Below are positions 1-8,931 of a DNA stretch of 50,473 bases, piece by piece. Position numbers and translations under genes: made by a program. The stretch's first letter is position 1, and every line of letters begins with the position of its first letter. Origin of the DNA: Acidobacteriota bacterium (GTDB taxonomy: Bacteria > Acidobacteriota > Vicinamibacteria > Vicinamibacterales > UBA2999); assembly GCA_013140775.1 (NCBI GenBank), contig JABFSA010000066.1:1-50473 (forward strand), given 5' to 3'. The notes beneath the pieces were generated by a model that was not told where the DNA came from, searched no databases, and was given only the letters and a program-made list of their open reading frames with translations.

Positions 1-25
1 CCACGAGCCCAGAGCCCTTGTAGAT

Positions 26-619
26 GTGGTTGTGAAAATCGGTGGCAGTCTGATCGCTCACCCGGAACACCTCACGGCTGTGCTCGCGATTGTTCATGAG
101 GCGGCCCGAAGAACGAAGCTTGTCATTGTGCCCGGTGGAGGACCCTTTGCCGACGTCGTGCGAGACGTCGATCGTGCGCTCGGCCTGTCTGACGATGCGG
201 CGCATTGGATGGCGGTACTCGGCATGGAGCAGTGTGCGCACCTCATCACCTCGCGGCTCGAAGGCGGTGTTCTCGTCAGCGATCCCGATGGTATTCGCCG
301 CGCACTCGATCTCGCGCATGTGCCGGTACTTGCGCCGTCGCGATGGCTGCAGGAAACCGATCCGCTTCCGCACAGCTGGGACGTGACGAGCGACAGCATT
401 GCCGCCTGGGTGGCTGGAATGACAGGCGCCCGTCGGCTCGTGCTCGTGAAAGCGCCGGGCGCCGGCCCGTCTAATCTCGTCGATGCGTACTTCGATCAGG
501 TCCGTGCCCTCAACATTGAGACGGTGATTGTCACGGCAGACGATGTCGCCGGACTTCGTACGGCCCTGCGAAACCCGACGTGGAGTCCAGACGCGGGCTC
601 GGATCCACCTACGATATGA
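26..619 (+). CDS. Amino-acid-kinase-fold protein, MfnE-like (methanofuran pathway)
   Basis: Small kinase of the aspartate/glutamate/uridylate kinase superfamily. The N terminus carries the fold's phosphate-binding strand (VVKIGGSL, residues 2-9), followed by a second glycine loop PGGGPFAD (36-43) and the segment SWDVTSDSIAAW (117-128), typical of the short kinases found in methanofuran/H4MPT gene sets. At 197 residues it lacks the regulatory domains of amino-acid biosynthetic kinases. In archaea MfnE phosphorylates aminomethylfuran phosphate, and the MfnB gene 7.5 kb downstream supports that role here. The start is uncertain. GTG at 26 is used, GTG at 32 is an alternative, and the frame stays open to the window edge, so a few more codons may lie upstream. 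The cofactor-pathway role is inferred from context. Confidence 0.7.
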   Translation: MVVKIGGSLIAHPEHLTAVLAIVHEAARRTKLVIVPGGGPFADVVRDVDRALGLSDDAAHWMAVLGMEQCAHLITSRLEGGVLVSDPDGIRRALDLAHVPVLAPSRWLQETDPLPHSWDVTSDSIAAWVAGMTGARRLVLVKAPGAGPSNLVDAYFDQVRALNIETVIVTADDVAGLRTALRNPTWSPDAGSDPPTI

Positions 620-629
620 TGCGCTCCGA

Positions 630-1037
630 ATGACTCACCTTCGCCTTGCGATTCGCGTCGTCGGCGCGGCGGTGTTCGTGTTGTGCGCGGCCAGTTCGTT
701 TGCGCAGTACGGGCATCCGCTGACTGGTTCCTGGAGCGGCGATTGGGGTCCGACCAAGACAAACCGTAACCGCGTGCTGCTCGACCTGGACTGGGACGGC
801 AAAGCGATTACCGGGAGGATCAACCCTGGTCCCGACGCGATTGTGATCCAGAAGGCAACACTCGATGTTGCGACGTGGACGGTTCGCCTCGAGAGCGAGG
901 CGAAAGACAAAGCCGGTCAGTCGGTGCGGTACGTGATCGAGGGCAAGCTGGAAAACATTGGCGTCCCCAACCGCGTCATCAGTGGCACCTGGACCCAGGG
1001 CGGCGTGAAAGGCGATTTCAGAGTCGTCAGAAACTGA
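630..1037 (+). CDS. Small secreted protein of unknown function
   Basis: A 135-residue protein with a clear signal peptide: charged start, hydrophobic core over about residues 8-20, and cleavage after an SSFA motif near residue 24. The mature part opens with a GSWSGDWG motif and alternates short polar and hydrophobic segments, suggesting a single small beta-barrel or sandwich domain, possibly lipocalin-like. I chose ATG 630 because it puts the signal peptide at the N terminus. The frame is open further upstream but overlaps the kinase gene. It ends 15 bp before the stop of the convergent gene. I do not recognise a named family, and the function is unknown. Confidence 0.6.
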   Translation: MTHLRLAIRVVGAAVFVLCAASSFAQYGHPLTGSWSGDWGPTKTNRNRVLLDLDWDGKAITGRINPGPDAIVIQKATLDVATWTVRLESEAKDKAGQSVRYVIEGKLENIGVPNRVISGTWTQGGVKGDFRVVRN

Positions 1038-1052
1038 AGCCGCCGTTTCGTT

Positions 1053-1919
1053 CTACTCCTGCCGCGTGCCGAAAAGAGGCTGGCCGAGATCGTCGGTGAG
1101 CCTCCACAAGTAGCGATTGTTCTCCTGACAGACGTACTCGACGAGCTCGTCGTTCGGGTCCCACGGGATGTCCCACGCCGTCGTCCAGGGGCGCGTGTAC
1201 GCGCCGGGATCGTCGATCGTGGCTTCGTAGTGCAGTGTGTTCTTGTCGGGCCTCGTCATGCGCTCGATCACGTGCAGGAAGCGGGTATGCGGATGCCCGA
1301 AGTGATCGAGCCAGGTGGCTTCGTTGAAGCCGACGACATCGATGACGAGGGTGTCCTTGTCCCACTTGCCAACGGAGTGACCCAGGTAGGTTGGATTGAG
1401 ATCCTCGGTGGGGGGATGTGCCCGGCCGTCCATGAAGACCTCGCGCCAGATGTGCGTGGCCCCTTCGAACACGAAAAAAATGCGTTCAGGCAGCTGAATG
1501 ATTTCGAGCGGGTAAGGGGTCGCCATCATGCGGGGGCCACCCGGTGGGAGACAGTACGCTTCCGGGTCGAACTTCGCGACGTTGGCCGTCTGATAGTCAA
1601 ACACGGCTGCCGACCACGGCATGAACGGCACGTGCGGCTCCGTGCTTGATCCGGCGCGCGGACCACGACCGGCAGCGCGCCCCGAGTCTCGGGGGGCGAT
1701 TCCGATGACCCGGTCGGCCATGTTCTGAATGTAGGGAACATCCCACACACCCGTCTTTTCCCCGGGGGCCCGGCCAACGTTCGGCGTGCCGTTTGCGAGG
1801 CGTGGCGTCGGCGGGGCAGCGGGACGCGCGGTGGTCGCGGGTTGCTGTCCGGATACCACCAGCGACCAGCCAGCGATAACCAGCGTCAGAACGCCTGTCA
1901 GGAACAGCACTTTTCGCAC
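1053..1919 (-). CDS. Secreted GHS-family protein, copy 1 (unknown function)
   Basis: A 288-residue exported protein, first of six clear members in the window. A signal peptide spans residues 1-24. The conserved core, shared with the copies at 30.3, 31.1, 36.4, 44.6 and 45.9 kb, includes CLPPGGPR (123-130), MDGRAHP (163-169), GHSVGKW (180-186) followed by a DTLVID strand, a PHT...ER segment (210-220), DDPGAY (236-241) and EYVCQENN (261-268). Conserved His, Asp, Arg and two Cys residues suggest a binding or catalytic site, but none is established. A strong ribosome site (AAGGAGACTGC) precedes ATG at 1919. This copy stands alone on the minus strand, divergent from the DUF1592 gene and without the DUF6152 partner seen elsewhere. 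Confidence 0.7.
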   Translation of the reverse strand: MRKVLFLTGVLTLVIAGWSLVVSGQQPATTARPAAPPTPRLANGTPNVGRAPGEKTGVWDVPYIQNMADRVIGIAPRDSGRAAGRGPRAGSSTEPHVPFMPWSAAVFDYQTANVAKFDPEAYCLPPGGPRMMATPYPLEIIQLPERIFFVFEGATHIWREVFMDGRAHPPTEDLNPTYLGHSVGKWDKDTLVIDVVGFNEATWLDHFGHPHTRFLHVIERMTRPDKNTLHYEATIDDPGAYTRPWTTAWDIPWDPNDELVEYVCQENNRYLWRLTDDLGQPLFGTRQE

Positions 1920-2101
1920 GGCAGTCTCCTTGGGTCTCCCGAATCGCTCGGCCCTGCGCTGGAGCGGACCGAGGATACTTCAGATTGCGCAAAAGACGCC
2001 TGACTTTGGGCGGCTTCCTGCACTTCCGGCAGGGTGAAGATAAGGGGTAGACTAGTCGGCCCAGGAGGGATCGGTTACGCCCTCAACGCGTTGAAAGGTT
2101 T

Positions 2102-4747
2102 ATGCGACTGAAAGCACCCTATCTCTTGGCTTTTCAAGCGGTTGTGCTCATGCTGGTCGCGTTGGGCGCCAGCCAGAGTGGCGTCACGGCCGGAGCAGCC
2201 GCACAGGACCAGGCTCGGAGTGCGCCTGTCCCTGCGCGAACGACTTCAGTTCCCACGCAGGCAAGCGCGGCCGCACCGTCCCCGGCCCAGCACACGAGTG
2301 CCACCGAACGGCAGCTGCTTGATAAGTACTGCCTCGCCTGCCACAACACGAAGGCCCGGGCTGCGGGAGTCGATTCTGCTCGCAAGCTGGCCGTCGACAG
2401 CCTCGATGTGAGTCAGGTCACCCGCGATGCCAGAACCTGGGAAAACGTCGCGAGGCGTCTCCGTGCGGGGATGATGCCGCCGGCGGGTATGCCCCGGCCA
2501 GACCCGGCGACGTACGCGGGGATGGCGTCGTGGATTGAAGGAGAGCTCGATCGACACGCGGGGCCGTATACGCCAGCGCCCGGTCTTCACCGGTTGAATC
2601 GCACGGAATACGCAAACGTCGTTCGCGACCTGCTCGACCTGTCGATCGATCCGTCGAAGTACCTTCCGTCCGACGATTCGACCGCGGGGTTCGACAACAT
2701 CGCGGGCGCACTGGGTCTTTCCTCCACGCTGGTCGAGGCCTATGTCACGGCCGCGCAGAAGATCAGCCGCCTGGCTGTGGGCGCGCCTGAAGATCCGACG
2801 CTCGTCGTGTACAGAACCAAGGAAGACACGACGCAGGACTACCACATCGAGGGTCTGCCGTTCGGCACTCGCGGCGGCTTGATGGTTGACCACCTGTTCC
2901 CGTCCGATGGTGAGTACTCGATCACGGTGACGCCGATCTTTGGCGACAACATGTCGCCGGCCGGCTTTGGTTCGGTACCGTGCGAGCGCATCGAGATCCT
3001 GCTCGACAACGATCGTCTGGGCCTCATGGACTGGAATGGTGGCGGACGCGCGCCTGCGGCGAATTGCGGAGGGCGGCAGGTTGCTGAAGGAGAGTCAGGT
3101 CAGGCTGGACCTGAGGCGTTCTTTGGCGGCGAAGGCGGCAACCCGATGCGTCTGCGGTTTGCGGTAACCGCGGGCGCGCACAAGCTCGCGGCCACGTTCC
3201 TCGCCACACAGTACGCGCCGCTGCTCGACCTGGATCGCCGCTTCATGCGTTCGACGATTCAGACTGGGCCTACGCCTGGCTACTCGTTCTTCCCGCACGT
3301 GGGAACGATCCGAATCGAAGGACCGTATAACGCGGTTCGAGCCGTGGATTCCCCCAGCCGGCGCCGTGTGTTCGTCTGCACTCCGGCGACAACGCGAGAC
3401 ATGGCGGCGGCGGCCGCGCAAGCTGCCGAACGAGCCTGTGCTCGACAGATCGTGACAAACCTGGCCACGAGGGCGTTTCGACGCCCGGTCACGCCGGTCG
3501 ATGTTGACGATTTGATGGGCGCGTACGACTTCGGGCGCAAGGAGAAAGACTTCGAGCAGGGCGTGGAAATGGTCGTCGCACGCGTCCTGGCGTCTCCGCA
3601 GTTCATCTATCGCATCGAGGAAGAGCCGGCAGCCCTTCGTTCAGGTCAGGCATACCGCATCAGCGATATCGATCTCGCGTCGCGCCTCTCGTTCTTCTTG
3701 TGGAGTCGTGGACCCGACGAGACGCTGATGGCGGTTGCGCGCAGGGGCCGTCTCAAGGACCCGGTGGTGCTCGAGCAACAGGTGCGGCGCATGCTGAAGC
3801 ACCCGAATGCCAAAGCGCTGTCGGTGAACTTCGCCGGCCAGTGGCTGAATCTCCGCGGCCTCGACGGGCTCTCGCCCGTGGCCTTGATCTATCCGGACTT
3901 CGACGATCCGCTGCGCCAGGCCATGCGTACGGAAGTCGAGATGATCTTCGACGGCATCGTCCGCGAGGATCGGAGCATCCTCGAACTTCTGGACTCTGAC
4001 TACACGTACGTGAACGAGCGTCTCGCCAGGCACTACGGCATTGACCAGGTCACCGGAAGCCAGTTCCGTCGTGTGACCCTTGGACCCGGGATGGAGTCAC
4101 GCAGAGGCTTGCTCGGCAAGGGAGCGTTCCTCGTGACGACCTCCAAACCTGAGCGAACGTCACCGGTGACTCGCGGCAAATGGGTCATGACGAACGTGCT
4201 GGGGGTGAGTCCTCCTGACCCGCCCGCGGATGTACCGCCTCTTCCCACCCGGCCAAACGACGCCAGGGGCAGTACGCGCGAGCCCACGATGCGCGAACGG
4301 ATGATCGAGCACCGGGTCCGCGCCGACTGCATCCAGTGCCATCGTCTGATGGACCCGATCGGTTTCGCGCTCGAGAACTTCGATGCGATTGGCTTGTGGC
4401 GAAGTACTGACGGCGGCGGTCCCGTTGATGCCTCCGGACAGTTGTTTGACGGCACGACGATCGACGGACCGATCGCGCTTCGGACGTGGCTGACTGGTTA
4501 TTCGCCGCAGTTCGTCCGAGTCACCGTTGAAAAGCTGCTGACCTACGCGCTTGGACGCGGGGTCGAGTACCAGGACATGCCACTCGTGCGGTCGATTGCA
4601 CGAGACGTCGGACGCGACGCACGGTTTTCTGCACTGGTGACGGCGATCGTCAAGAGCGCGCCGTTCCAGATGAACACCAGGGTTGACGGGGATACCGAAC
4701 CTTCAGGGACCACAGCGAGCCGCGCAAGCGGGAAAGAGGGGTTGTAG
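2102..4747 (+). CDS. DUF1592/DUF1587/DUF1588 c-type cytochrome-like exported protein
   Basis: An 881-residue multidomain protein of the type abundant in Acidobacteriota and Planctomycetota. A signal peptide and a proline/alanine-rich linker (to about residue 65) precede a heme-binding CLACH motif at 77-81. A DUF1587 block follows (about 160-220, LHRLNRTEYANVVRDLLDL), then a beta-rich middle, then the DUF1595/DUF1592/DUF1588/DUF1585 blocks. The DUF1588 signature CIQCH-RLMDPIGF lies near residue 742. Members are thought to sit in the periplasm or outer membrane and may transfer electrons, but no reaction is established. It is followed after 2 bp by the DUF1552 gene, its near-constant genomic partner, so the two are probably co-transcribed. 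Confidence 0.88.
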   Translation: MRLKAPYLLAFQAVVLMLVALGASQSGVTAGAAAQDQARSAPVPARTTSVPTQASAAAPSPAQHTSATERQLLDKYCLACHNTKARAAGVDSARKLAVDSLDVSQVTRDARTWENVARRLRAGMMPPAGMPRPDPATYAGMASWIEGELDRHAGPYTPAPGLHRLNRTEYANVVRDLLDLSIDPSKYLPSDDSTAGFDNIAGALGLSSTLVEAYVTAAQKISRLAVGAPEDPTLVVYRTKEDTTQDYHIEGLPFGTRGGLMVDHLFPSDGEYSITVTPIFGDNMSPAGFGSVPCERIEILLDNDRLGLMDWNGGGRAPAANCGGRQVAEGESGQAGPEAFFGGEGGNPMRLRFAVTAGAHKLAATFLATQYAPLLDLDRRFMRSTIQTGPTPGYSFFPHVGTIRIEGPYNAVRAVDSPSRRRVFVCTPATTRDMAAAAAQAAERACARQIVTNLATRAFRRPVTPVDVDDLMGAYDFGRKEKDFEQGVEMVVARVLASPQFIYRIEEEPAALRSGQAYRISDIDLASRLSFFLWSRGPDETLMAVARRGRLKDPVVLEQQVRRMLKHPNAKALSVNFAGQWLNLRGLDGLSPVALIYPDFDDPLRQAMRTEVEMIFDGIVREDRSILELLDSDYTYVNERLARHYGIDQVTGSQFRRVTLGPGMESRRGLLGKGAFLVTTSKPERTSPVTRGKWVMTNVLGVSPPDPPADVPPLPTRPNDARGSTREPTMRERMIEHRVRADCIQCHRLMDPIGFALENFDAIGLWRSTDGGGPVDASGQLFDGTTIDGPIALRTWLTGYSPQFVRVTVEKLLTYALGRGVEYQDMPLVRSIARDVGRDARFSALVTAIVKSAPFQMNTRVDGDTEPSGTTASRASGKEGL

Positions 4748-4749
4748 TC

Positions 4750-6153
4750 ATGTCGTTCATCACCAAGAGACATCTGCCTCGTCGGACGTTCTTGCGCGGA
4801 GCGGGTGTCACACTCGCATTGCCGCTCATCGAGGCGATGATTCCTGCGAGCACCCTCATCGCCCAGACGGCAGCCCAGCCCAAGACACGCTTTGTCGGCG
4901 TGTTCTTTCCGCACGGCATGGCGCCGGGGCACTGGGAGCCTTCGACGGTCGGCGCGCTTCCTGCCCAGCTCCCCTACATCCTGGAGTCGCTGCAAGGCGT
5001 CAGGGACAAGACGACGGTCCTCACCGGGTTGTGGTCCAAGTCGGCGGAGCCACCCGAGGGCACCACGGGATCTGACCACTGGGTGGCAGCGGCGTTTTTG
5101 ACTGCCAACAAGCCGAGGAAGACAGCCGCCGCGGACGCGACGGTGTTCAGCCCGACCATCGATCAGATCATCGCGCAGAAGATCGGGGGCAACACGCTGC
5201 TGCCGTCGTTGCAGCTGGCCCTCGAGGATCCCAATTCGAGCTCGAGCAACTGCGGCGAAGGTTACAGCTGCTCGTACACCAACTCGATCTCGTGGGTCGG
5301 GTTGCCGACACCTGCCACTGAGCCGGAGATGCGGACCGCTCCGCTGCCGATGGAGCTCAATCCGCAGGTCGTCTTCGAGCGTCTCTTCGGAAGCGGCGCG
5401 ACCCCTGAGGTGCGTGCGGCTCGCATGAAGCAGACGACCAGCATCCTCGACTCGCTGACCGCGGAGCTGTCTCGCCTGCGGAAGGAAGTCGGAGCTGCCG
5501 ATCGCCGGACGATCAACCAGTACACAGACGAGATTCGCGAGATCGAACGCCGCATCCAGCTCGCGGCGAAGACATCGACCAGCCTTCCAGACATGGATCT
5601 GCCGCCGGGCGTGCCCGAGCAGTTCGACGAACACGTCAAGCTGCACTACGACTTGCTCACCCTGGCGTTCAAGGCGGACGTGACGCGTGTGGCGACGGTG
5701 CTCGGCGCCCGCGACCTGACGAGCCGCGTCTACAACTATCCCCGGAGCCCGCTCTTCCCGGACGGTGGCACGAGCGTCAGCTTCCATGGTGGATCGCACC
5801 ATCAGGACGATCCGAACCAGATGAAGCGCTACGCGCAGCTCAACAGGTATCACGTGTCCACACTGGCCTACTTCGCCGAGAAGCTGAGGTCCACCGAGGA
5901 CGGTGACGGCAACCTGCTGGACAACTCGCTGATCGTCTACGGGACGAACATGGGGAACTCGAACCAGCATCATCACTTCGATGTGCCGCACATCCTCGTC
6001 GGAGGCGCGGGAGGCAAGCTGGCCGGCAACCGCCATCTCCACTACGACCGGAAGACGGTGACGACAGGCAACCTGCTGTTGAGCATCCTGGATATGTACG
6101 GAATCGAGCAGGGCAAGCAGGGCGACAGCACGGGACGCCTGGCGAACTTATAA
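4750..6153 (+). CDS. DUF1552 protein with Tat signal
   Basis: A 467-residue protein of the DUF1552 family. The N terminus holds a twin-arginine motif (RRTFLRG, residues 11-17) followed by a hydrophobic stretch, so it is probably exported folded, possibly with a cofactor. The body has family hallmarks such as the early FFPHGMAPG segment, a long coiled helix rich in Glu/Arg around residues 220-260, and C-terminal YGTNMGNSNQHHH and NLLLSILDMYG segments. The His-rich motif and overall layout recall alkaline-phosphatase/sulfatase-like folds, but activity is unknown. It starts 2 bp after the DUF1592 stop, and a purine-rich GAAAGAGGGG precedes the start. The pairing suggests a joint function. Confidence 0.88.
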   Translation: MSFITKRHLPRRTFLRGAGVTLALPLIEAMIPASTLIAQTAAQPKTRFVGVFFPHGMAPGHWEPSTVGALPAQLPYILESLQGVRDKTTVLTGLWSKSAEPPEGTTGSDHWVAAAFLTANKPRKTAAADATVFSPTIDQIIAQKIGGNTLLPSLQLALEDPNSSSSNCGEGYSCSYTNSISWVGLPTPATEPEMRTAPLPMELNPQVVFERLFGSGATPEVRAARMKQTTSILDSLTAELSRLRKEVGAADRRTINQYTDEIREIERRIQLAAKTSTSLPDMDLPPGVPEQFDEHVKLHYDLLTLAFKADVTRVATVLGARDLTSRVYNYPRSPLFPDGGTSVSFHGGSHHQDDPNQMKRYAQLNRYHVSTLAYFAEKLRSTEDGDGNLLDNSLIVYGTNMGNSNQHHHFDVPHILVGGAGGKLAGNRHLHYDRKTVTTGNLLLSILDMYGIEQGKQGDSTGRLANL

Positions 6154-6166
6154 CCAGTGCGACGTC

Positions 6167-6295
6167 AACCACGAAGGTTCGAAGACAACTTGGTAGCCAC
6201 GAAGAACACGATGGTCACGAAGAATCAAGGGATCGAACAAGGAACGTGGGTTTGTAGTTCTCAAGTCCTTCGCCGACTTCGTGCCCTTCGTGGTT
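6167..6295 (+). repeat. CACGAAG/CTTCGTG dispersed-type inverted repeat
   Basis: An 11-bp arm AACCACGAAGG (6167-6177) is matched by its exact reverse complement CCTTCGTGGTT (6285-6295). Inside lie further CACGAAG copies (6198-6204, 6217-6223) and a CTTCGTG copy (6277-6283), so the segment can fold back on itself. It overlaps the 5' end of the ankyrin gene and appears to encode part of that protein's N-terminal region. Confidence 0.65.
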
Positions 6296-8055
6296 TAGGT
6301 ACGGCGACTGCGGCGTTGCTGTTCGTCTGCGGGATCACCTCGGTGGCTGCTGCGCAGAGCGAGGTCGCGGATGCGGCGATGCGTGGTGATGGCGGGGCGC
6401 TTCGCGGCCTCCTGCAGAAGCGCGTCAACGTCAACGCTCCGCAGGTGGACGGGACCACGGCTCTCCATTGGGCCGTCTACCGCAGCGACCTCGACGCCGT
6501 GAATCTGCTGATTACGGCGGGGGCCGACGTGAAAGCCAAAACCCGCGAGGGGGTCACGCCGCTGGCGATGGCGTCGCTCTATGGTCGCGTCCCGATCGTC
6601 GAGCGTCTGCTGAAGGCCGGCGCGGATGCGAAGGAGCGCGGGCCGAACGGCGAGACCACGCTCATGTTTGCGGCGCGAAGCGGCAACCCTGACCTCGTCC
6701 GTGTGCTCGTGGCTGCGGGCGCAGACGTCAACGCAACCGAGAACCTTCGATTGACGACCGCGCTGATGTGGGCGGTCGAGCAGCGTCACCCGGCTGTCGT
6801 CAAAGCGTTGCTGGCCGCCGGCGCGAATCCTGCCGCCAAGTCTGGCGGGGCAGGATTGCCGCGCAACTATATGGCCAACCGCGTGAACACCCGCAACGTG
6901 CAGGCCGCGCAGGAACGCCGCCGGAAGGCCGCTGCCGCTGGAAGAACCTACGAGCAGCAGCTCGAATGGGAGCGGCAGAATGAACCGCCCGCACCCGTGG
7001 CAGCCCAGCGAAATGCTCCGGCAGGTGTGCAGCCACGGCAGCAGGTTGTTGAAGCCGAGGACTCGGAAGTGGCCGTTGCCGGTCTCGTTGGCGGCGGTGG
7101 CGGACGACTGAACGCCCTGACGTTCGCGGCACGCGAGGGTGACCTGGAATCGGCCCGCGCACTGCTGGATGCCGGTGCCGACGTCAATCAGGCCACCGAA
7201 TACAACTGGACGCCGCTGCTCACGGCGGTGAACAACCGTAACTACCGGCTGGCGGCTCTGCTTCTGGATCGTGGGGCGGATCCGAACATCGCGAACAAGG
7301 GCGGCTGGACTCCTCTCTACATCGCGACCGACAACCGGAACATCGAAGGTGGCGACTATCCGGTCCCGAAGCCGGACATCGATCATCTCGAGATCATCGC
7401 CAAGCTTCTCGAAAAGGGCGCGAACCCCAACGCCAAGGTTCGCGAAAACACGCTCACGCGCACCATCTTCACGATGCAGTGGTTCTTCGAGGACGGCGCC
7501 ACGCCATTCATCCGTGCGGCGCAGTCGGGCGACAGCGAGCTGTTGGCTCTTCTCCTGAAGTACAAAGCCGACCCGTTTGTGAAGACGGCCTACGGCGACA
7601 CCGCACTGACCGCCGCAGGTGGCATCGGGTGGGTAGAGGGTGTGACCTACGAGCGATCACCTGAGGACAATCTCAAGGCTGTCCGGATGCTCCTCGATCT
7701 GGGTCTCGACCCCAATGCTGCCAACGCGGACGGACGCACCGCGCTCATGGGTGCGGCACTCAAGGGACGCAACGACGTTGTGCGGCTGCTCGTCGAGCGC
7801 GGCGCAAAGCTCGAGTTGCACGACTACGGCAGCCGGGATACCGACAAGACCGGATCGGCCGCCGCGGGGCACACGTGGCAGGCACTCGACTATGCGGACG
7901 GCCTGGTTCGCGCAGGCGTTCAGAGCGCGATCTCGTACCCCGAAACGTCAAAGGTGATCCGCGCCCTCATGGTCGAACGCGGACTTCCCGTGCCCCCCGA
8001 GAATCGCAACATCCTCTCGGTGTGCGTCGTTTCGCTCTGTCAGGGCAATCAGTAG
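6211..8055 (+). CDS. Exported ankyrin-repeat protein
   Basis: About 614 residues with two blocks of ankyrin repeats. The first block (roughly residues 60-215) contains repeated units of the type G-x-TALHWA and VNLLITAGADV; the second (about 300-585) has units such as NWTPLLTAVNNRN and LLLDRGADPNIAN. They are separated by a charged, Gln/Arg-rich linker. A hydrophobic segment ending in a VAAAQ cleavage site shows export to the periplasm. The start is uncertain. ATG 6211 gives a long n-region, while GTG 6157 would extend it into the repeat that follows the DUF1552 stop. It likely mediates protein binding. Its position behind DUF1592/DUF1552 suggests one transcription unit, although the repeat separates them. 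Confidence 0.85.
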   Translation: MVTKNQGIEQGTWVCSSQVLRRLRALRGLGTATAALLFVCGITSVAAAQSEVADAAMRGDGGALRGLLQKRVNVNAPQVDGTTALHWAVYRSDLDAVNLLITAGADVKAKTREGVTPLAMASLYGRVPIVERLLKAGADAKERGPNGETTLMFAARSGNPDLVRVLVAAGADVNATENLRLTTALMWAVEQRHPAVVKALLAAGANPAAKSGGAGLPRNYMANRVNTRNVQAAQERRRKAAAAGRTYEQQLEWERQNEPPAPVAAQRNAPAGVQPRQQVVEAEDSEVAVAGLVGGGGGRLNALTFAAREGDLESARALLDAGADVNQATEYNWTPLLTAVNNRNYRLAALLLDRGADPNIANKGGWTPLYIATDNRNIEGGDYPVPKPDIDHLEIIAKLLEKGANPNAKVRENTLTRTIFTMQWFFEDGATPFIRAAQSGDSELLALLLKYKADPFVKTAYGDTALTAAGGIGWVEGVTYERSPEDNLKAVRMLLDLGLDPNAANADGRTALMGAALKGRNDVVRLLVERGAKLELHDYGSRDTDKTGSAAAGHTWQALDYADGLVRAGVQSAISYPETSKVIRALMVERGLPVPPENRNILSVCVVSLCQGNQ

Positions 8056-8059
8056 GACG

Positions 8060-8133
8060 AAGTCCGGCTGAGTCGGACTTTGAGCTGACTCGCTCGGCTC
8101 CCCTCGACTCCGCTCGGGGCAGGAAAGCCGAGC
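8060..8133. repeat. Paired hairpins between convergent genes
   Basis: AAGTCCG (8060-8066) pairs with CGGACTT (8074-8080). Directly after it, GCTCGGCT (8092-8099) pairs with AGCCGAGC (8126-8133), enclosing CCCC/GGGG (8100-8103 and 8116-8119). The loop contains TCGACTCCGCTCG, found again in inverted orientation with one mismatch at 10205-10217. It lies between the convergent ankyrin and mfnB genes, so it may act as a two-way terminator or be a REP-like element. No T-tract is present. Confidence 0.55.
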
Positions 8134-8144
8134 ACTACGCCCTG

Positions 8145-8897
8145 TCACATCGCCACCACTGTCGTAGTGCGCGGCTTCAGCCGCGCCCTTTGCTGATCAC
8201 CACACAACGCGCGCAGGACGCGGACGCGCTCTGCGCTGACGGTCCCGGTTCGGCCCCCTTCACACGCGGCGCTGCGGACACCGGCGATATCCGCTCCGGC
8301 CGCTCTCATCATCGGCAGATCGTCCGGCGTCAGCTTGCCGGCGACCGCGACGAGCAAGCCCGCCTGATGCGCCTGCGTGGCCCAGGCGGCGATGTCTTTC
8401 GGCGAGAGGAGCTCTGGCAGCCCGGCAGCGCGTTTGTCCGCTGTGTCGAGCAATACGCCCTCCGCGCCACACCGTATCGCCGCTTCCAGGACGTGATGGC
8501 GGTCCAGGCCGGCGACGACAGCGGCGTCGGCGTACGCCACTGCCACGACCCCGCAGGCGCCATCGCTGCCGGAGGCAGCACCCGCAACAGCGGCTGACAG
8601 CAGGGAAGCGGCGCGCTCGAGGCTCGTGACGCCCGCAAAGCCCACCTTGACCATGGACGCCCCTGCGCCGGCGAACGCGCGCGCCATGGCCTCTATTGCG
8701 ACGTCATGCCAGGCGTCGCCGAGCGCCGCCGTCACGGGGCACGAGCGGCCCGCCACGTTGCGGATCTCGCGAAGGGTCGGAATCGATACGGCCCCGAGCG
8801 GGCCGAGCTCAGGATTCTTCGCGTCGATGATGTCGGCGCCGCCAGTCAGGGCTGCTTCGGCTTCCTGCTGGTTCTGCACGCTGACGAGGAGTCTCAT
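8145..8897 (-). CDS. mfnB: (5-formylfuran-3-yl)methyl phosphate synthase (DUF556)
   Basis: Makes the furan ring of methanofuran from two glyceraldehyde-3-phosphate molecules. The 250-residue protein has the TIM-barrel signature IIDAKNPELGPLGA with D25 and K27 at the positions of the archaeal enzyme's active-site pair, then VKVGFAG with K84 (residues 83-89), and later GVLLDTADK and AGVRSAACEGGRTG phosphate-binding stretches. ATG 8897 is chosen because family members begin with MRLLVSV-type sequence. Upstream in-frame ATGs exist but would run under the divergent SDR gene. The last dozen or so residues (KPRTTTVVAM) are read through a hairpin repeat and are not family-like. Only 34 bp separate its start from the SDR start. 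The function call is firm. The cofactor made in this bacterium is inferred. Confidence 0.88.
   Translation of the reverse strand: MRLLVSVQNQQEAEAALTGGADIIDAKNPELGPLGAVSIPTLREIRNVAGRSCPVTAALGDAWHDVAIEAMARAFAGAGASMVKVGFAGVTSLERAASLLSAAVAGAASGSDGACGVVAVAYADAAVVAGLDRHHVLEAAIRCGAEGVLLDTADKRAAGLPELLSPKDIAAWATQAHQAGLLVAVAGKLTPDDLPMMRAAGADIAGVRSAACEGGRTGTVSAERVRVLRALCGDQQRARLKPRTTTVVAM
8161..8186. repeat. GTCGTAGTG-hairpin repeat, copy A
   Basis: GTCGTAGTG (8161-8169) leads into the hairpin GCGCGGCTTCAGCCGCGC (8169-8186). The same leader followed by a different stem recurs at 9766-9791. This copy lies inside the 3' end of mfnB and encodes its C-terminal tail. Confidence 0.65.
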
Positions 8898-8931
8898 TTG
8901 ATTGGCGATGAAGGTACCATGTTTCATTTGC

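Noticed and set aside
4543..6042. 499-codon minus-strand frame antisense to the DUF1552 gene
   Set aside because: No recognisable motifs, and Arg/Val-rich shadow composition. The plus-strand DUF1552 protein explains the region.
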